A DNA stretch of 64,000 bases, from positions 129,074 to 193,073 of the forward strand of contig KN832898.1 in NCBI GenBank assembly GCA_000827325.1, read 5' to 3'. Both the position numbers and the translations under genes were made by a program. Source of the DNA: Oidiodendron maius Zn. Taxonomy: Eukaryota > Ascomycota > Leotiomycetes > Myxotrichaceae. The notes below the pieces were generated by a model. That model did no database searches, was not told the origin of the DNA, and saw only the letters and a program-made list of their open reading frames with translations. Below, piece after piece: positions 1-11,177 of the stretch. The stretch's first letter is position 1. Every line of letters begins with the position of its first letter.

Positions 1-376
1 GGGGGGGGGATGAAGACAGCGAGAAATACGGTCAAGAAGTGCTAATTCTGATCCATTGAAAATAGTGAGGAGAAGGCGAATATTTCCGATTGCGTAAACT
101 CATCGGGACACGCCAAGAGGATTCACCAAACTTTGGCTGAACTAAGCTAGGACACCCTCACGCTTGTTAGGGCCGTTATACAACGGGGGGTGTCATATCG
201 GATACGAGGTCCCATCACTTATTCGGTTTACTACAATTAGGTGGCATACAAATGATGGTCTCACAAGCATGAGGGGGACTTGTCGCTCTATGGACAGACA
301 GTATACTTAATGGACGTGTGCATTGAAGATTGCTAGGCATCATATTCAGGTTTAACCATTGACAGCTTACTGCACT
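1..376. other. Window edge, no gene seen
   Basis: The window begins with a run of nine G, then AT-balanced sequence with no convincing reading frame on either strand. The 70-codon frame on the minus strand (215-427) has no recognisable features and overlaps the start of the next gene, so I do not call it. Confidence 0.4.
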
Positions 377-1054
377 ATGCCATTGCCGCACCTTGCTCAA
401 GAATTGAAGGAATTGATAGTGGATCACTCACGCATACATCCTGCCAGATACATTTCTCGCATCTTCCGTGTGGATTCTGCATCAGAGAGGACTAGAAAGA
501 TATGGGGCGAGATATTTAAGGATTACAGGTGGATTTCAACAGCCGAAAAGATGGGGTTGACGCCTATTTTAGTCGGCCATGACTTGTATAGTCTCTGCTA
601 CGGGCCTCAAAAGCCGTGCTACCTTGCCCTCGTTGACGGAGATTGGTCTGGGGACCTGAGATACGAGAGACTGAATATCCTCGATTGCCTAAATCCACAT
701 CACTTCAACAAGGACACCAACGAGGTAACATTCAAGAATTCGAATATCATCCTCAACATTGATGGACAAATTCGGCGCCGTGATTATATCGCCATGGCCC
801 CGACAAAGCTCTTCTCGAGGAAAGCAGTGTCTTCAGCTGCACTAGTCTGGGGCGAGACTACCTTGCGCAAAATTTCGCGCAAAAATGTTACTGGAGCTAA
901 ACAAAGAACCAACCTCAATAGCGTAAGGACATGCTGTTATTTCGAGTTGTCTGACAAGAACTGGCGTTGGGATCAGTGTTTCGGGGACCATGCCTCTGGA
1001 CTTCGCTTTGCACGGCGGCCTGATCCTAGTAAGCGGCCAGTATGTAGGGACTGA
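377..1054 (+). CDS. Hypothetical protein, 225 aa
   Basis: I do not recognise this protein. The reading frame is open from position 359, but the first ATG is at 377, giving about 225 residues with no intron needed. The sequence is basic towards its C-terminus and has an N-terminal amphipathic stretch (LAQELKELIVDHSRI). No transmembrane segment, zinc-binding pattern or nucleotide-binding motif is visible. It could be one exon of a longer gene, because no clear promoter or upstream exon can be judged this close to the window edge. The next gene lies 660 bp away on the other strand, so the two would be convergent. It is called on length alone. Confidence 0.35.
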   Translation: MPLPHLAQELKELIVDHSRIHPARYISRIFRVDSASERTRKIWGEIFKDYRWISTAEKMGLTPILVGHDLYSLCYGPQKPCYLALVDGDWSGDLRYERLNILDCLNPHHFNKDTNEVTFKNSNIILNIDGQIRRRDYIAMAPTKLFSRKAVSSAALVWGETTLRKISRKNVTGAKQRTNLNSVRTCCYFELSDKNWRWDQCFGDHASGLRFARRPDPSKRPVCRD

Positions 1055-1718
1055 TAGAGTTATATCAATTGGGATGGATCTTGCTCACTCGTTGTCAGCT
1101 GTTTAGAATACTCAAGGGAATGTCCAAATACTCGTGGCTGTTGAGGAAACTTGACATTCAGATTCATGTAATTAGGTGCTAGTCAATCAACTTCAGTCGT
1201 CGGGCATCCCTTTTGTGGCCATAGTCTGTATCAGCTCCTATATCATATATATTGTAAGTAAAATACGGACCATAGTTATCAGAGTACAGTCATCCAACAT
1301 ATGTTCCGATCTCTGTTGAAACGGATATTATCGATGGTATAATTAATTTTGAATCCCCGAAGCGCTTCGGGGATTCAAAGCATATTGGTTCGAATTTACC
1401 AGAGCTTGCTCAACATATAGTCCCAGCTAATAAGTTTTTGTGGTTAGCGAATGAAAATTTCAGACTGAAAAAGAGTAAAGATATATAGGATTGAGATCTA
1501 AGATTATTGTCAGAGTCTAGTAAGAAGGCTTTAACACACTAGAGGAGTGCGTATTTAAAGCCATTGCGAGGATTCCAGATGCACGAGTTAGACTTGACAC
1601 GACACCACGGAGCATGGAGAAGAATTCCATTTTCTCATTGCTCCATCACAAGCTACTGGCGCCTCTTCCGTCTACCTTTGGACATCATCGGCGTCTGTTT
1701 CGCCTCTTGAATGTGTAC
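1055..1718. other. Convergent intergenic region
   Basis: This lies between the 3' ends of the unknown gene and the first MFS gene. It holds no open frame of note, is AT-rich and contains the perfect palindrome described separately at 1348-1379. Confidence 0.5.
1348..1379. repeat. Perfect 32-bp palindrome
   Basis: Two 16-nt arms (TTTGAATCCCCGAAGC and its exact reverse complement) meet with no spacer. Symmetry breaks at the next base on each side (T at 1347, G at 1380). A GC-rich core in an AT-rich setting would extrude as a stable hairpin. It lies between two convergent genes, so it could act as a shared 3' processing signal, be a transposon footprint, or be a binding site for a dimeric protein. 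The palindrome is certain; its function is unknown. Confidence 0.9.
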
Positions 1719-3465
1719 TCAATCGAGCTCAATCGTGAATCTCTTCCGCCATCCTTCGCCATACCTGCAGAATAATAGTGGTAGTCCTCCAAGGCCGAGT
1801 GAAACAAAGGCCAGGAGAGAGTTGCCCCAGCCGAGTCCTAGCCTGTCGTAGAGTGGGATGCCTGCCAGAGGTACAAGAGCGCCAGCGATGCTCCGTAATA
1901 CACTACTGGCTGCGATTGCACTGGCAGCATATTTAGTATACGCAATAGTCATGTATACCTGGATAGGAATCTAGGAAAAGTTTAAACATTAGAGTCGCAC
2001 AACAGTTTGACTTTCCGTAATACTTGCAAATGTGAACATAACTCCAAATCCCACGAAGCTGGTCGCAACAATAGGAACAACACTTGGGAGAGCTTTTTCA
2101 GCTGTCCAGCCATATATGACGAACCCAATCGGAATTGCAATCGCGCCATAGACCAGAGATTCCAAGTGGTACCTGCAAGATGGACTAGGTTAGTGCATAT
2201 AACGTAGTTCCTGAGAGACAAGAGTATGCTTGCCAATAGTTAGACGTACTCGGGCTTCTCTTCACCATGCTTCTTGCTTAGGCGCATAAATATTCTGTCG
2301 CTCACAACACCAGCAAGACCTAGAGAGAGAAGCATGCCTCCAGCTAATCCTAGATATGCTAGCCCGAGATTTCCTCCGCTGTAGTGATATTGCTCTTTAA
2401 ATACAATCGAGAAGGTAGACAAAAGGAGATATGCGAAGCCGTACACGGCAGCAATGTACAGAGATAATCCCATAATGAGCGGGGATAGGGAGAGCATCTT
2501 AAGAGGACGTATAATGGCTCGTTTTAGTATAACACCTCCCGGTAGCGGACGGCTGCCTTTGGAATAAAGTTCGGAGTTGCCTGTTTCCTTCCGAAGCATC
2601 CCTGCTTTCCACTCAAGAAGGACTGGCTCATATGTCTCTGGGCATACGATAGCAAAAATGCTTCCCAGCGAACCGGTCTAGAAAGTCTGTTAGCATAGCA
2701 GGACTAGAACTCGCTGTGCAACTCACGAAGATCAGGAGGAGCCAGAATATCCATCGCCACCCCGCTGCGGACGCCAAATAACTACCGACGATGGGGCCAA
2801 TGACGGGACCAAGCAAGAAGCCCATGGAAAACAATGACATGACTGCGCCTCTTCTGTGTGTTGGGACGACATCAGCAATTGTCCCACCCGCGTTATTGAC
2901 TGAGCATGATGCCGCACATCCCTGCAGGAACCGCATCGCAACCAAACCAGCTATCGTTGGCGTCAATGCACATCCAGCTGAGAACGCGCAGAATCCCAGA
3001 TTGGCGATGTTGTAGACGATACGACGTCCTCGTATCTCGGATATCGGGGCGAGGATGAGAGGCCCTACGGCTGTTCCCATGAGCTGCGAAAGTGTCAGCG
3101 ATTTCTATACCGACAAGACACAGAGTTCCGTTACACACGAACCTCGATTGTAACTACAAGAGTCCCTATTTTAGGACTATCTACCCCGAACTCGTCCAGA
3201 ACTTGAGGCACTGCCGGGGCTATGGCCGAAGAAGCCAAGCACCTGGCCCGGAAGAGCTTTGTCAGCCAGAGGTATTAGGTACGATTCCTGCACTAACTCA
3301 CGTTGAGAAGACTATAGACGTCACTATTCCAACTATCAACGCACGTCTCCGGACTGACCAATTGCGCGGATTATGGGGGTCGTGAGGCCCATCCCAGTCC
3401 ACTTCGTTTGGGTCGATCGAGTTTTCGCACGGCAGTACATCCTCGACTTCCGGGTCACCTTTCAT
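1719..3465 (-). CDS. MFS drug transporter (DHA1 type), 481 aa
   Basis: A plasma-membrane proton-antiport drug or metabolite exporter by family. Exons are 3465-3302, 3242-3143, 3083-2727, 2677-2250, 2172-2028 and 1970-1719, summing to 1446 nt (481 aa plus stop). The N-terminus has the usual DPNEVDWDGPHDPHNPRNWS block before the first membrane segment. Then come GPLILAPISEIRGRR (the MFS loop 2-3 signature), the GFLLGPVIGPIVGSYL segment typical of drug antiporters, and TKYAASAIAASSVLRS near the end. The five introns are 49-77 nt. The last (2027-1971) fits only as a GC-AG intron: GCAAGT donor, CTAATG branch, CTAG acceptor. The ATG at 3465 is the only one upstream in frame with the N-terminal block. 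All membrane segments seem kept, so the gene looks functional. Substrate cannot be told from sequence. Confidence 0.92.
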
Positions 3466-4299
3466 ATTTGCCGCAGGGTTATGATTAAAGGAATAAGATG
3501 CTGCCCTGGATATTTTTCTCGAGTTGAATAGCGGAGGGATTTGAGCTTTATTATATAAGCAGGATCTGTGCTCTCATCAGAGTGGACAGCAGAAGGGTAA
3601 GAGTTAACGGGTCATCGGACGCCGTAAGTCACATCAGAGTGGCGATACTGTAAGTTGGATGGGTGATGAAGAGAGCTACTATAGCCGAGGGTTCATCCTT
3701 TGCGGCTTCTTTTTAGTAGCCTACAGTGTTGGTGGGCTCTGACTTTTGCACTCGGTCAATAATAAAAAGGGCCAGGACCCAAGGCAAACAGCCCATGTGC
3801 AGCTCACTATGACCGCCAGAATGACAAAGATAAGTTTGAATTAGAAAACGCACTAAAAGTCACCGGGGAGCGCGATTACGGGCAAAGCGAAAATAATTAG
3901 GTGAACAAATCCTTCCTGGACTTGCACTAAGGAGAGGGAACATCACTGGAGGCCGACGCCCGTCGAACGGAGTGGATTCACCATAATGTTCCTGGTGGGA
4001 GAGGCTGCCAGCAAGGGAGGGTCCGCTATAATATTCTTGAGGGAAGAGGCTAGCATAAGAGTGGATCCGCCATAACACTCCTGAGGGGGTCCACCACAAT
4101 GTTCCTGGAGGGGCCAACGTTCCGAGGGTGGAGCCTTTTAAGGGCCCGATTGGGGTGGTCCGCCTGGTGAAGCCGCATTACCTTTGAGCGGCCCATCAGA
4201 TCAAGCAATATTAAGTGTGACTTGAGTACAACATAGGCGTGTCCCTCTGTGGACGAAAGGTCGTAGAACACTTTTGCTCGGTTAAGGTAGCCTTAAATA
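3466..4299. other. Divergent promoter region with degenerate minisatellite
   Basis: This separates the divergent MFS and arrestin genes. Positions about 3960-4125 hold a diverged, minus-oriented copy of the 46-bp repeat family (CCATAATGTTCCTGG, CTATAATATTCTTGAGG and CCATAACACTCCTGAGG at 44-45 bp spacing). The rest shows nothing recognisable. Confidence 0.6.
3960..4125 (-). repeat. Dispersed 44-46-bp minisatellite, diverged array
   Basis: Three to four imperfect units carry the core CCATAATGTTCCTGAGGGG at 3981, 4026 and 4070, with GGATCCGCC- or GGTCCGC-like spacers. The same core, in better-kept form, recurs near 6.8 kb (opposite orientation), 24.5 kb and 31.7 kb. Confidence 0.7.
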
Positions 4300-6006
4300 A
4301 TGCCGAGCTTCAAGCAATTTGGTGGCATAGTAGGCAGGACTATCGCCAGTCTCTTTGAGATACGGTATGTGATGCGACTGCCTTAATTGGTGGGAGGTGT
4401 TGATAATTAAAAGCCTCGACAATCAAACTATCGTTCTGCGAGGCGTCGAGAGTGAGTCATCTAGCCAGCTGCTACGAGGTGTACTTGTGCTGTGTCTACC
4501 TGTGGAATTGGGAGTTGAAGATGTGTGTCTGCGAATGACGGGCCAACTAAAGATCGGGCAGGTTCGACCTCCAACGCGGTGTGCAGAGAGCTAATGGATG
4601 CTAGCAGATGGAACGATAGAGTGACAGGTGTTTGGAACCCCTCTCGGTGGATGGATAGGTCGACGGAGATATTTAATTATAGCTGGCCGCCTTTCGTTGG
4701 TGGGGGAGAGGCTGTCTCACCATCCAAGGACACTCTTCTGCCACCTGGAAATTATGAATGGCCATTTGAGCTTGTGATTGATGGGTCGACATCTGAGACC
4801 ATTGAAGGGCTAACGAGCAGCTATATTACATATAGGCTAGAAGCCACGATTAGGAGGGGCAAGATGGGATGTAATTTACATACCTATAAGCCTGTTCGGA
4901 TTGTTCGAACTCTCGGCCCGGCTGCTCTAGAGCTGGCACATCCCATGACGGTGGAATGCCTCTGGTCAGACAAGGTTGAGTGTGAGATACGTGTTCCTCA
5001 GAAAGGCGTTATTTTTGGGACGGAAGTTATCATGCAGATGAAGATCACTCCTCTGCTAAAAGGTCTGAGAGTAGGAACGGTACGGTGCTTTCTGCTCGAA
5101 CACCAGGAGTTTACTCTGGTAGAGGCGGCCGAGCCTAGCCTTCTACGTGTACGGGTTGTGGATTCGTGGAAGTTCGAACCAAATAATGAAGACGATATAC
5201 CGAGCGATTACCAAGATGAACATACATTAGAGCGGGTTCTACTGTTACCAAAGCAATTGAGCAAGTGTGTGCCGGATGCTGATGCCTGTGGAATCAAAGT
5301 GCGGCATAGGGTTCGGGCCAGCCTCGACATACACAACCCTGATGGACATATTTCAGAGGTGAGTTCACTCAACATTGTAGCTGAGTGCTTACAAGTTTAG
5401 CTCCGCGCAACACTTCCTATCACCATCTTTATTTCGCCTGACATGCTCCCTGATGCCAACGGCCGTGTTCACGCAGCCTGCCAGGGAACCACTCTGTTGG
5501 GCACGGTTTCGCACGCGCCACCACCCTATGGAAGGCACGTCCTAGATCAACCTTACGAGGATCGGCCACTCCTTGTAGCTTCGATGCCACAGTCAGGGAC
5601 AGGCAGCCCAATTTCTGACTGCCCCTGGTCACTCTCACTTGATAATTTAGCCCGGCCTCATACCGTTGTTCGTTTGCGTGGTGTCCGTCCCGCAGACTTA
5701 TCAGAAAGACTTCAGAACCTCCACACTGCAAATCGTAGTCTTTCAAGGCTCCTCAGAGCGGGATCTGCAACAAGTGCATCCTGCCAGAATGATAGTTCTT
5801 ATAGCAGCCATAGTGGAAGCGCGGCCGAAGACCTTACACTTGGTGCAGGCCTCGAAAATGCAGACTATTCTGATCTGGATGATCTGAATGATCTGAGCAT
5901 GGTTCCTCCATATTCAACGGCTATTCGAGCACCCATACCATCAGCATATTATCATGAGACACTACCTAACTACAACGCCAGTGTGGCCCCAGAAGATCAA
6001 ACTTAA
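4300..6006 (+). CDS. Alpha-arrestin (ART/CreD-like), 521 aa
   Basis: Alpha-arrestins recruit the HECT ubiquitin ligase HulA/Rsp5 to membrane transporters and trigger their endocytosis. Exons 4300-4364, 4414-4557, 4608-5358 and 5401-6006 sum to 1566 nt (521 aa). The N-terminal arrestin fold runs from FEIRLDNQTIVLRG through LPPGNYEWPFELVIDG; the C-terminal fold contains VRHRVRASLDIHNPDGHISE followed by LRATLPITIFISP. The tail carries a PPPYG motif, a VPPY and an LPNY, which fit PY-type WW-domain ligands. The second intron (4558-4607) has a GC donor (GCAGGT) with CTAATG branch and TAG/CAG acceptor, and is the only choice that joins KIG to WNDRV in frame. The gene sits between two MFS transporter genes and may regulate them, which is inference. 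Exact orthology among fungal arrestins (CreD, ApyA, ArtA-C) is not settled. Confidence 0.92.
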
Positions 6007-7282
6007 GGCCGCACCGATGTTAGAAGTTCCAAAGGACAATACATTGAAGAACCCAGCCAAGCGTCATTAATCAAATTAATAGCCATTATTTATATCCAGC
6101 TCCATCTGCACAGTGTGGGAGAAATGCTGCAGGCAAATCGCGGGAGTAGGTGGAATTATGGCGATAAGATACGAGAAACAGAGCAAGTTTAACCAAATCT
6201 ATGTTACTGTTAGGCTTGCATCGACCTCTTTGTTCACGGGCTGTATCGTAGTGCAGGAATACCTATGGTGATACACCACCCCTACTATACCTATTAAAGC
6301 TCTCCCCTCAAGTACGTAATGGGGGGCCTACCATTATAACGACCCCACTCTTATTAACCTCTCTACACAAACACTACGGTTGACATGTCCCTCTTTTAGC
6401 CTCTCCCTCACGAGTGTTATGGTTGATCCACTACTATTTTAGCCCATGCAGACGGCCGCTCCCATCAGGAATGCTATGCCTAACCCACCGCTCCAACTAT
6501 ACCTTTTATGGCTTTCCCCTAAGTACATTATGGCGAACCCACCCTCTCGGTGGCCTCTCCCTTCAGGAACAGCATGGCCCACTCTTCTAGCCTCTACCAT
6601 CGGAAAGTTTATGGCCAGATCCACCAGATTAGCTATACCTTTTGTGACCTCTCTCTTCAGGTATGTTATGGTCTACCATTCGTACTCTACCGTTTAAGGC
6701 AGCCCCAGGAATGTTATTGCGGACCCATTATTCATACTATGCCTTCTACGGCTCTCCCCTCAGTTAAGTTATGGGCAGACACACCCCTGTCAGTATGCTT
6801 TTGTCGCCCTCAGCAACATTATGGTCGGACCCACTCCTGTCTACATCTCATCCCCTCAAGAACATTATGGTCGGACCCACTCCTGTCCGCATCTTATCCC
6901 CTCAAGAACATTATGGTCGGACCCACTCCTGTCCGCATTTTATCCCCTCAAGAATATTATGGTCGGACCCACTCCTGTCCGCATCTTATCCCCTCAAGAA
7001 TATTATGGTCAGACCCACTCCAGTCAGCAGCCTCTCCCCTCCACGTGCTCCGCACGTTGCATAGCCAGGCCTAGAACCTTTTCCGAGAGATGATCCGGAT
7101 GGGGCTCTATAGTCCCAGCTAGAGTCAGCCACAATGATGGGAATATGCGCCGGCCTAGCGCATCACCATCATGATATTGCTGTACTAAGTATCATGTAAG
7201 CGGCAGCTCCGACCACGCTTCTTATCCCCCAGTTATGCCCCCTAGAAAATGGACAGAATACGCTCTGATCTGCTGACAAAAG
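6007..7282. other. Repeat-rich intergenic region
   Basis: It is made largely of the minisatellite family: degenerate from about 6300 to 6780 and regular from 6817 to 7030. Overlapping frames of up to 174 codons here are by-products of the repeat and are not genes. Confidence 0.75.
6300..7030 (+). repeat. 46-bp minisatellite, best array
   Basis: The element ATGGTCGGACCCACTCCTGT recurs at 6821, 6867, 6913, 6959 and 7005 (the last two show base changes), exactly 46 bp apart. Each unit also carries CCCCTCAAGAACATT. From 6300 to 6780 there are older, diverged units. Because 46 is not a multiple of three and the unit lacks stops in several frames, long ORFs appear in all three plus-strand frames. 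The reverse complement of the same unit forms arrays elsewhere in the window. Confidence 0.9.
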
Positions 7283-8994
7283 ATGGACGAAAGATTTGAA
7301 GCTGAAGACTTTAAATCAATACCACACTGGCGGCTGCTGGTTGACCACTCCCGCATCACACCAGCGGTTGTATCCCACCAGTATGTTGGCGAGGGAACGG
7401 AAGATAATCCCTTCATTGTGTGTTGGATTCCATCCGATCCCGGAAATCCTATGACATTCCCAACTCTAAAGAAGTGGATTCTCAGTTGCATTGTCGCCGT
7501 ATGTATGTTGGCAACGACTTTAAACTCAAGTGCCTTCAGCGGTATATCCTGCATAAGCTTTGACACCCAACTGAAGCTGACCAGGCCGTAGGGGGTATAC
7601 GTGAGGTAGTTGACAATTTTGATACTAGCACTGAAATCGCTACCCTAGGGGTATCGTTATTCGTCCTTGGGTTCGCCGTGGGGCCATTCCTGTGGGCACC
7701 CTTGAGCGAGATGTACGGCCGTCAGATCATATTTGCTATTACCTACGGTGCCTTCACAGCATTTAATATCGGAGGGACTGGCTCAAAAAATATACAAACT
7801 CTTCTAGTTCTCCGCTTCTTTGCTGGTGCTTTCGGGTCATCACCTCTAACCAATGCGGGAGGCCAGATTGCGGATATGTTTGATCCATCCGAGCGCGGTC
7901 TTGCCTTGGGTCTCTTTGCCCTTTCGCCGTTCCTTGGGCCGACCATCGGTCCCATCGTTGGTGGATTCCTCGGCCGCTCTAAAGGCTGGGTCTGGATCGA
8001 AGCCATGATGGGTATCGTCTCTGGTGCGATGTGGCTGCTGGGACTCGCCTTCGTTCCCGAGACCTACGCACCTGTACTACTCAGAAAACGTGCACAGACG
8101 CTTTCCTCAATGAGTGGCAAAGTGTATCGAACAAAGGGGGACATTGAAGGGCAGGAAGCTGGCTGGCAGGCACTGAATACCGCTCTAGTGCGTCCTTGCA
8201 TCTTACTTTTCAAGGAACCTATTGTCTTGGTGCTGTCTATATACATGGCTATTATCTACGGAACACTATATATGCTGTTCGGCGCGTTCCCTATATGCTT
8301 TCAAGAAGTTCGCGGCTGGAGTGAAAGCACTGGTGGTCTTGCCTTCCTAGGAGTTGCTGTCGGAATGATAGTTGCTACTATGCTGGTCCCTCTAGGGAAC
8401 AAGTACTACCTCCAAACCGCGGCGCAACATGGAGGCATCGCTCCTCCAGAAACGCGACTGAAATCCGCCACAATTGGCGCAGTCGCTATCCCTGTGGGCC
8501 TCTTCTGGTTTGCATGGACCAATGGGCCGTCGATCCACTGGATCTCTAGTATCATGGTCGGCATGCCTTTTGGATTTGGCATGGTTATCATTTTCCTTGC
8601 CGTCACGAGCTACCTCATCGATGCTTACACTATTTTTGCGGCCTCAGCCCTTGCTGCGAATTCAATTTTACGATCTCTCTTTGGATTTGCATTCCCACTC
8701 TTTACGAACTATATGTACGAAAATCTCGGCATTCATTGGGCATCCTCTGTGCCTGCATTCCTGGCTCTTACATGCCTACCAGCCCCGTTCTTCTTTTACA
8801 AATATGGCGCGGCAATTCGGGCACAATCCTCCTATGCTGCAGAGTACGAAGCCGCAATACGGAGCATGATCGCCCCGGAAGCAGGCCCGAGTTATGAGGC
8901 TCGCAATTATCACGATGCTAGGGGGCGGTGCGCCATCAATGAAGGAAACCAGACAGGCGATGGAGGTCTGGGGAGTGCAGGTTGCCAGGACTGA
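7283..8994 (+). CDS. MFS drug transporter (DHA1 type), 553 aa
   Basis: A second, distinct DHA1 exporter. Exons 7283-7541 and 7592-8994 sum to 1662 nt (553 aa). The long cytosolic N-terminus ends in DPFIV-like and PSDPGNPMTFPTLKKW blocks. After the 50-nt intron (GTATAT donor, CCGTAG acceptor, phase 1) follow STEIATLGVSLFVLGFAVGP, the WAPLSEMYGRQ loop signature, GLFALSPFLGPTIGPIVGGF (antiporter motif) and TIFAASALAANSILRSLFG. The C-tail is about 50 polar residues. An alternative acceptor seven bases upstream would break the frame. It is transcribed in the same direction as the arrestin gene 1.3 kb upstream. No cluster-specific synthase gene is adjacent, so the substrate is unknown. Confidence 0.92.
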
Positions 8995-9334
8995 TTAGGT
9001 CAATAGGTGATAAGATCAAGGGAGCAACTATTACTAAAAGAGAGCTATATATTCGAGTTCGAGTGTCTTTTCCAGAGTGACATGTCGAAAATGTAGGGAT
9101 CGGACTTAAAAGCCAGGGCCGCAGTGAATGAGGGCGAAGACTAGCTGCGAGATGCGTCAGGAATGGCAAGGAAGAGAATTGCGGGGAGAAATAGGTAGAC
9201 TGGCTCTGGCTTTGCGACTAGTTATGTTGGTGCCGAAAAGCTCTTAATCGATAGAGACGCACAGATGTATAATTATGCCTTCTAAATTATATCCTCTCGA
9301 AAATGTCTCATTCACTTCCTATTCCTCTTCCTCA
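8995..9334. other. Convergent intergenic region
   Basis: Short spacer between the 3' ends of the MFS gene and the first F-box gene. I see no gene or repeat in it. Confidence 0.5.
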
Positions 9335-10556
9335 CTAAAGTGCCTCAGGCGTCACCTCGTCACTAGACTGTTGACTTGTTGTTATACTTTCATCATGTTT
9401 TCTCTTCGCCGGAGTCCTTTTTAGGTGGTCATCAAGCACCAGCCTCCATCCATTCTCCCGGGAGCCACAGCAGCCGCAATCAGCTGCTTGGCATGGTGTA
9501 GATTGTGACATACTCAGCATGCACCGAAGCACATCTGAAGACAGGTCAGAAATTTCGACATCCCGATGACTGGATTTAATCATTTGGACATTATGAAAGC
9601 CAATAGAGCGGATGGATTTCTTATTTCCTTCAAGGAAACCTTCCAATCTCTCGTAATTGACTACGGCACTGCACATGTCAAATTGATGGATATCTAATGC
9701 ACAGAGAGAAAGCACTTCCAGGGCAGAATGAGATGCAGTCAGGCGCAGGATCTGAACAAAGCGCAGTAGTTCAGTCAGAGGCCTCGATAGTCTGTTCAAG
9801 GAGTAGTCTTGCTGTACATCGCGCGCCCAGAGTTTGAATCCTAACAAATTGACGGCTTGGGCCCGAACGCCGCCATTTCTAGCTCTCCGGAGAGCATTTG
9901 AGACAACCTTGATGTGGTGTTGGCAAGACCTGTCAGGCATGATCATATGTGGAAAGTGCACATAACGCCCTAACCACTCCTGTCCTCTTACCGTCCAACG
10001 GAAACGCAAACAGGCCTCTGTTAAACGAGGGAGCGCCCCGAGGACGGATGAAAGGACCGTATAGTCAACACCTTCGTCAACAATGCTGCGCTGCTCCTCA
10101 CATGTGATGTGTAGCGTGTCATATATGATCATATACGAGGGATCAACCCCGTACCCCTCATCGTACATCTCTTTCGCTTCTTCCGCGTAGCTTTCTGGAG
10201 TCAAGATGTCGGACTTGAAACGATTAAAGTCTAATATTTCTGTACCAGCACCGTTAGGACAAGCCTTGCCACCACAAGGAATATTTACCAGGCTTAAGCA
10301 GTTCTGGAGCTGTATATGTAAAGCAGATTATATGGTGGCGAGCATCTGACTTCAAGAGGCTCCTGAGATCCTCGAATCCAGCCCGCGAGAACTGAAACTC
10401 GACATTGCGAAAGAGAAACGGCAGGCTCCATTCTCTAAGCTGTTTACTAGCACGTGACAGTTGTTTGATCTCCCAGGGTGGAAGAAGATCAAGGACTGCG
10501 CGGAGTGCATCCGCTGGGAGAGTCTCGAAGCGAAGTTTTGGGCGGCTCAGGCTCAT
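9335..10556 (-). CDS. F-box protein, paralogue 1, 390 aa
   Basis: Probably a substrate adaptor of an SCF ubiquitin ligase. Exons 10556-10289 and 10239-9335 sum to 1173 nt (390 aa). The F-box lies at residues about 10-50: FETLPADALRAVLDLLPPWE followed by IKQLSRASKQLREW. The rest is a divergent, leucine-rich helical region. After a 49-nt phase-1 intron the protein continues EILDFNRFKSDILTPESY. The C-terminus has a short cysteine cluster (ADCGCCGS) and a lysine-rich segment. The neighbouring gene at 12170-13346 has the same exon-1 length (268 nt), intron position and phase, and matching residues along its whole length, so the two are an old tandem duplication. The target is unknown. Confidence 0.85.
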
Positions 10557-11177
10557 TGCAAAGGCCGGGGAGAGGTAAAGAAGGACTTAAGGATACTATA
10601 CTGTACCTAAGTAGGTGACCATAGACAGTACAGTATTACACTGTAAAACTCAAACATAAGGGACACATTCCCCAGACAGAAATAAAAACTTCAACTTCAT
10701 TTTGGACCTTCAAACCTCCCTGTGCTAGGACTATGTGTGATGTAATCCTGTCCGTCAAGGGTACACAGACAGTAGTATATGGCCACATTATAGTGATGGG
10801 TAGTAGGCCATATTTACGCCATGAGCCATATGGATAGTAGTAAAGTGGGTCAGTGTGTAATATCGATGCACACTAGGGCTATTATGCCTACAAAGTTTTC
10901 CCCTCTGACCCTAGCTCACCTCCGGACGGCTCGAGCTCAGGCAACATACAGGGGGTTCGTGTATCGGGTTCCCGTATATCATGGGGTTAATAAGTGCTGA
11001 CCAGAGCCATCAACAGTATGCAGGCCAGGATGACCGAACGGGGCGCAAGCCAAAACTATCTGCAGTGTGCCCACCGACGAATATCCCATGAACTTAGATT
11101 TGACTCATCGTATATATACATTCCACACAACCCGCTCCTGCAAAATCATATTCCAAAACTCTTGCACATCAACTATA
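10557..11177. other. Intergenic region
   Basis: Upstream of the F-box gene. I see no open frame of note and no repeat belonging to the families in this window. Confidence 0.4.

Noticed and set aside
6300-7030. CRISPR-like look of the regular 46-bp array
   Set aside because: There are no unique spacers; the whole unit repeats, and the organism is a fungus.
6550-7093. Three overlapping plus-strand ORFs of 90-174 codons with repeated peptide blocks
   Set aside because: They follow the 46-bp minisatellite, whose unit has few stops and rotates through all frames; none begins or ends outside repeat influence.
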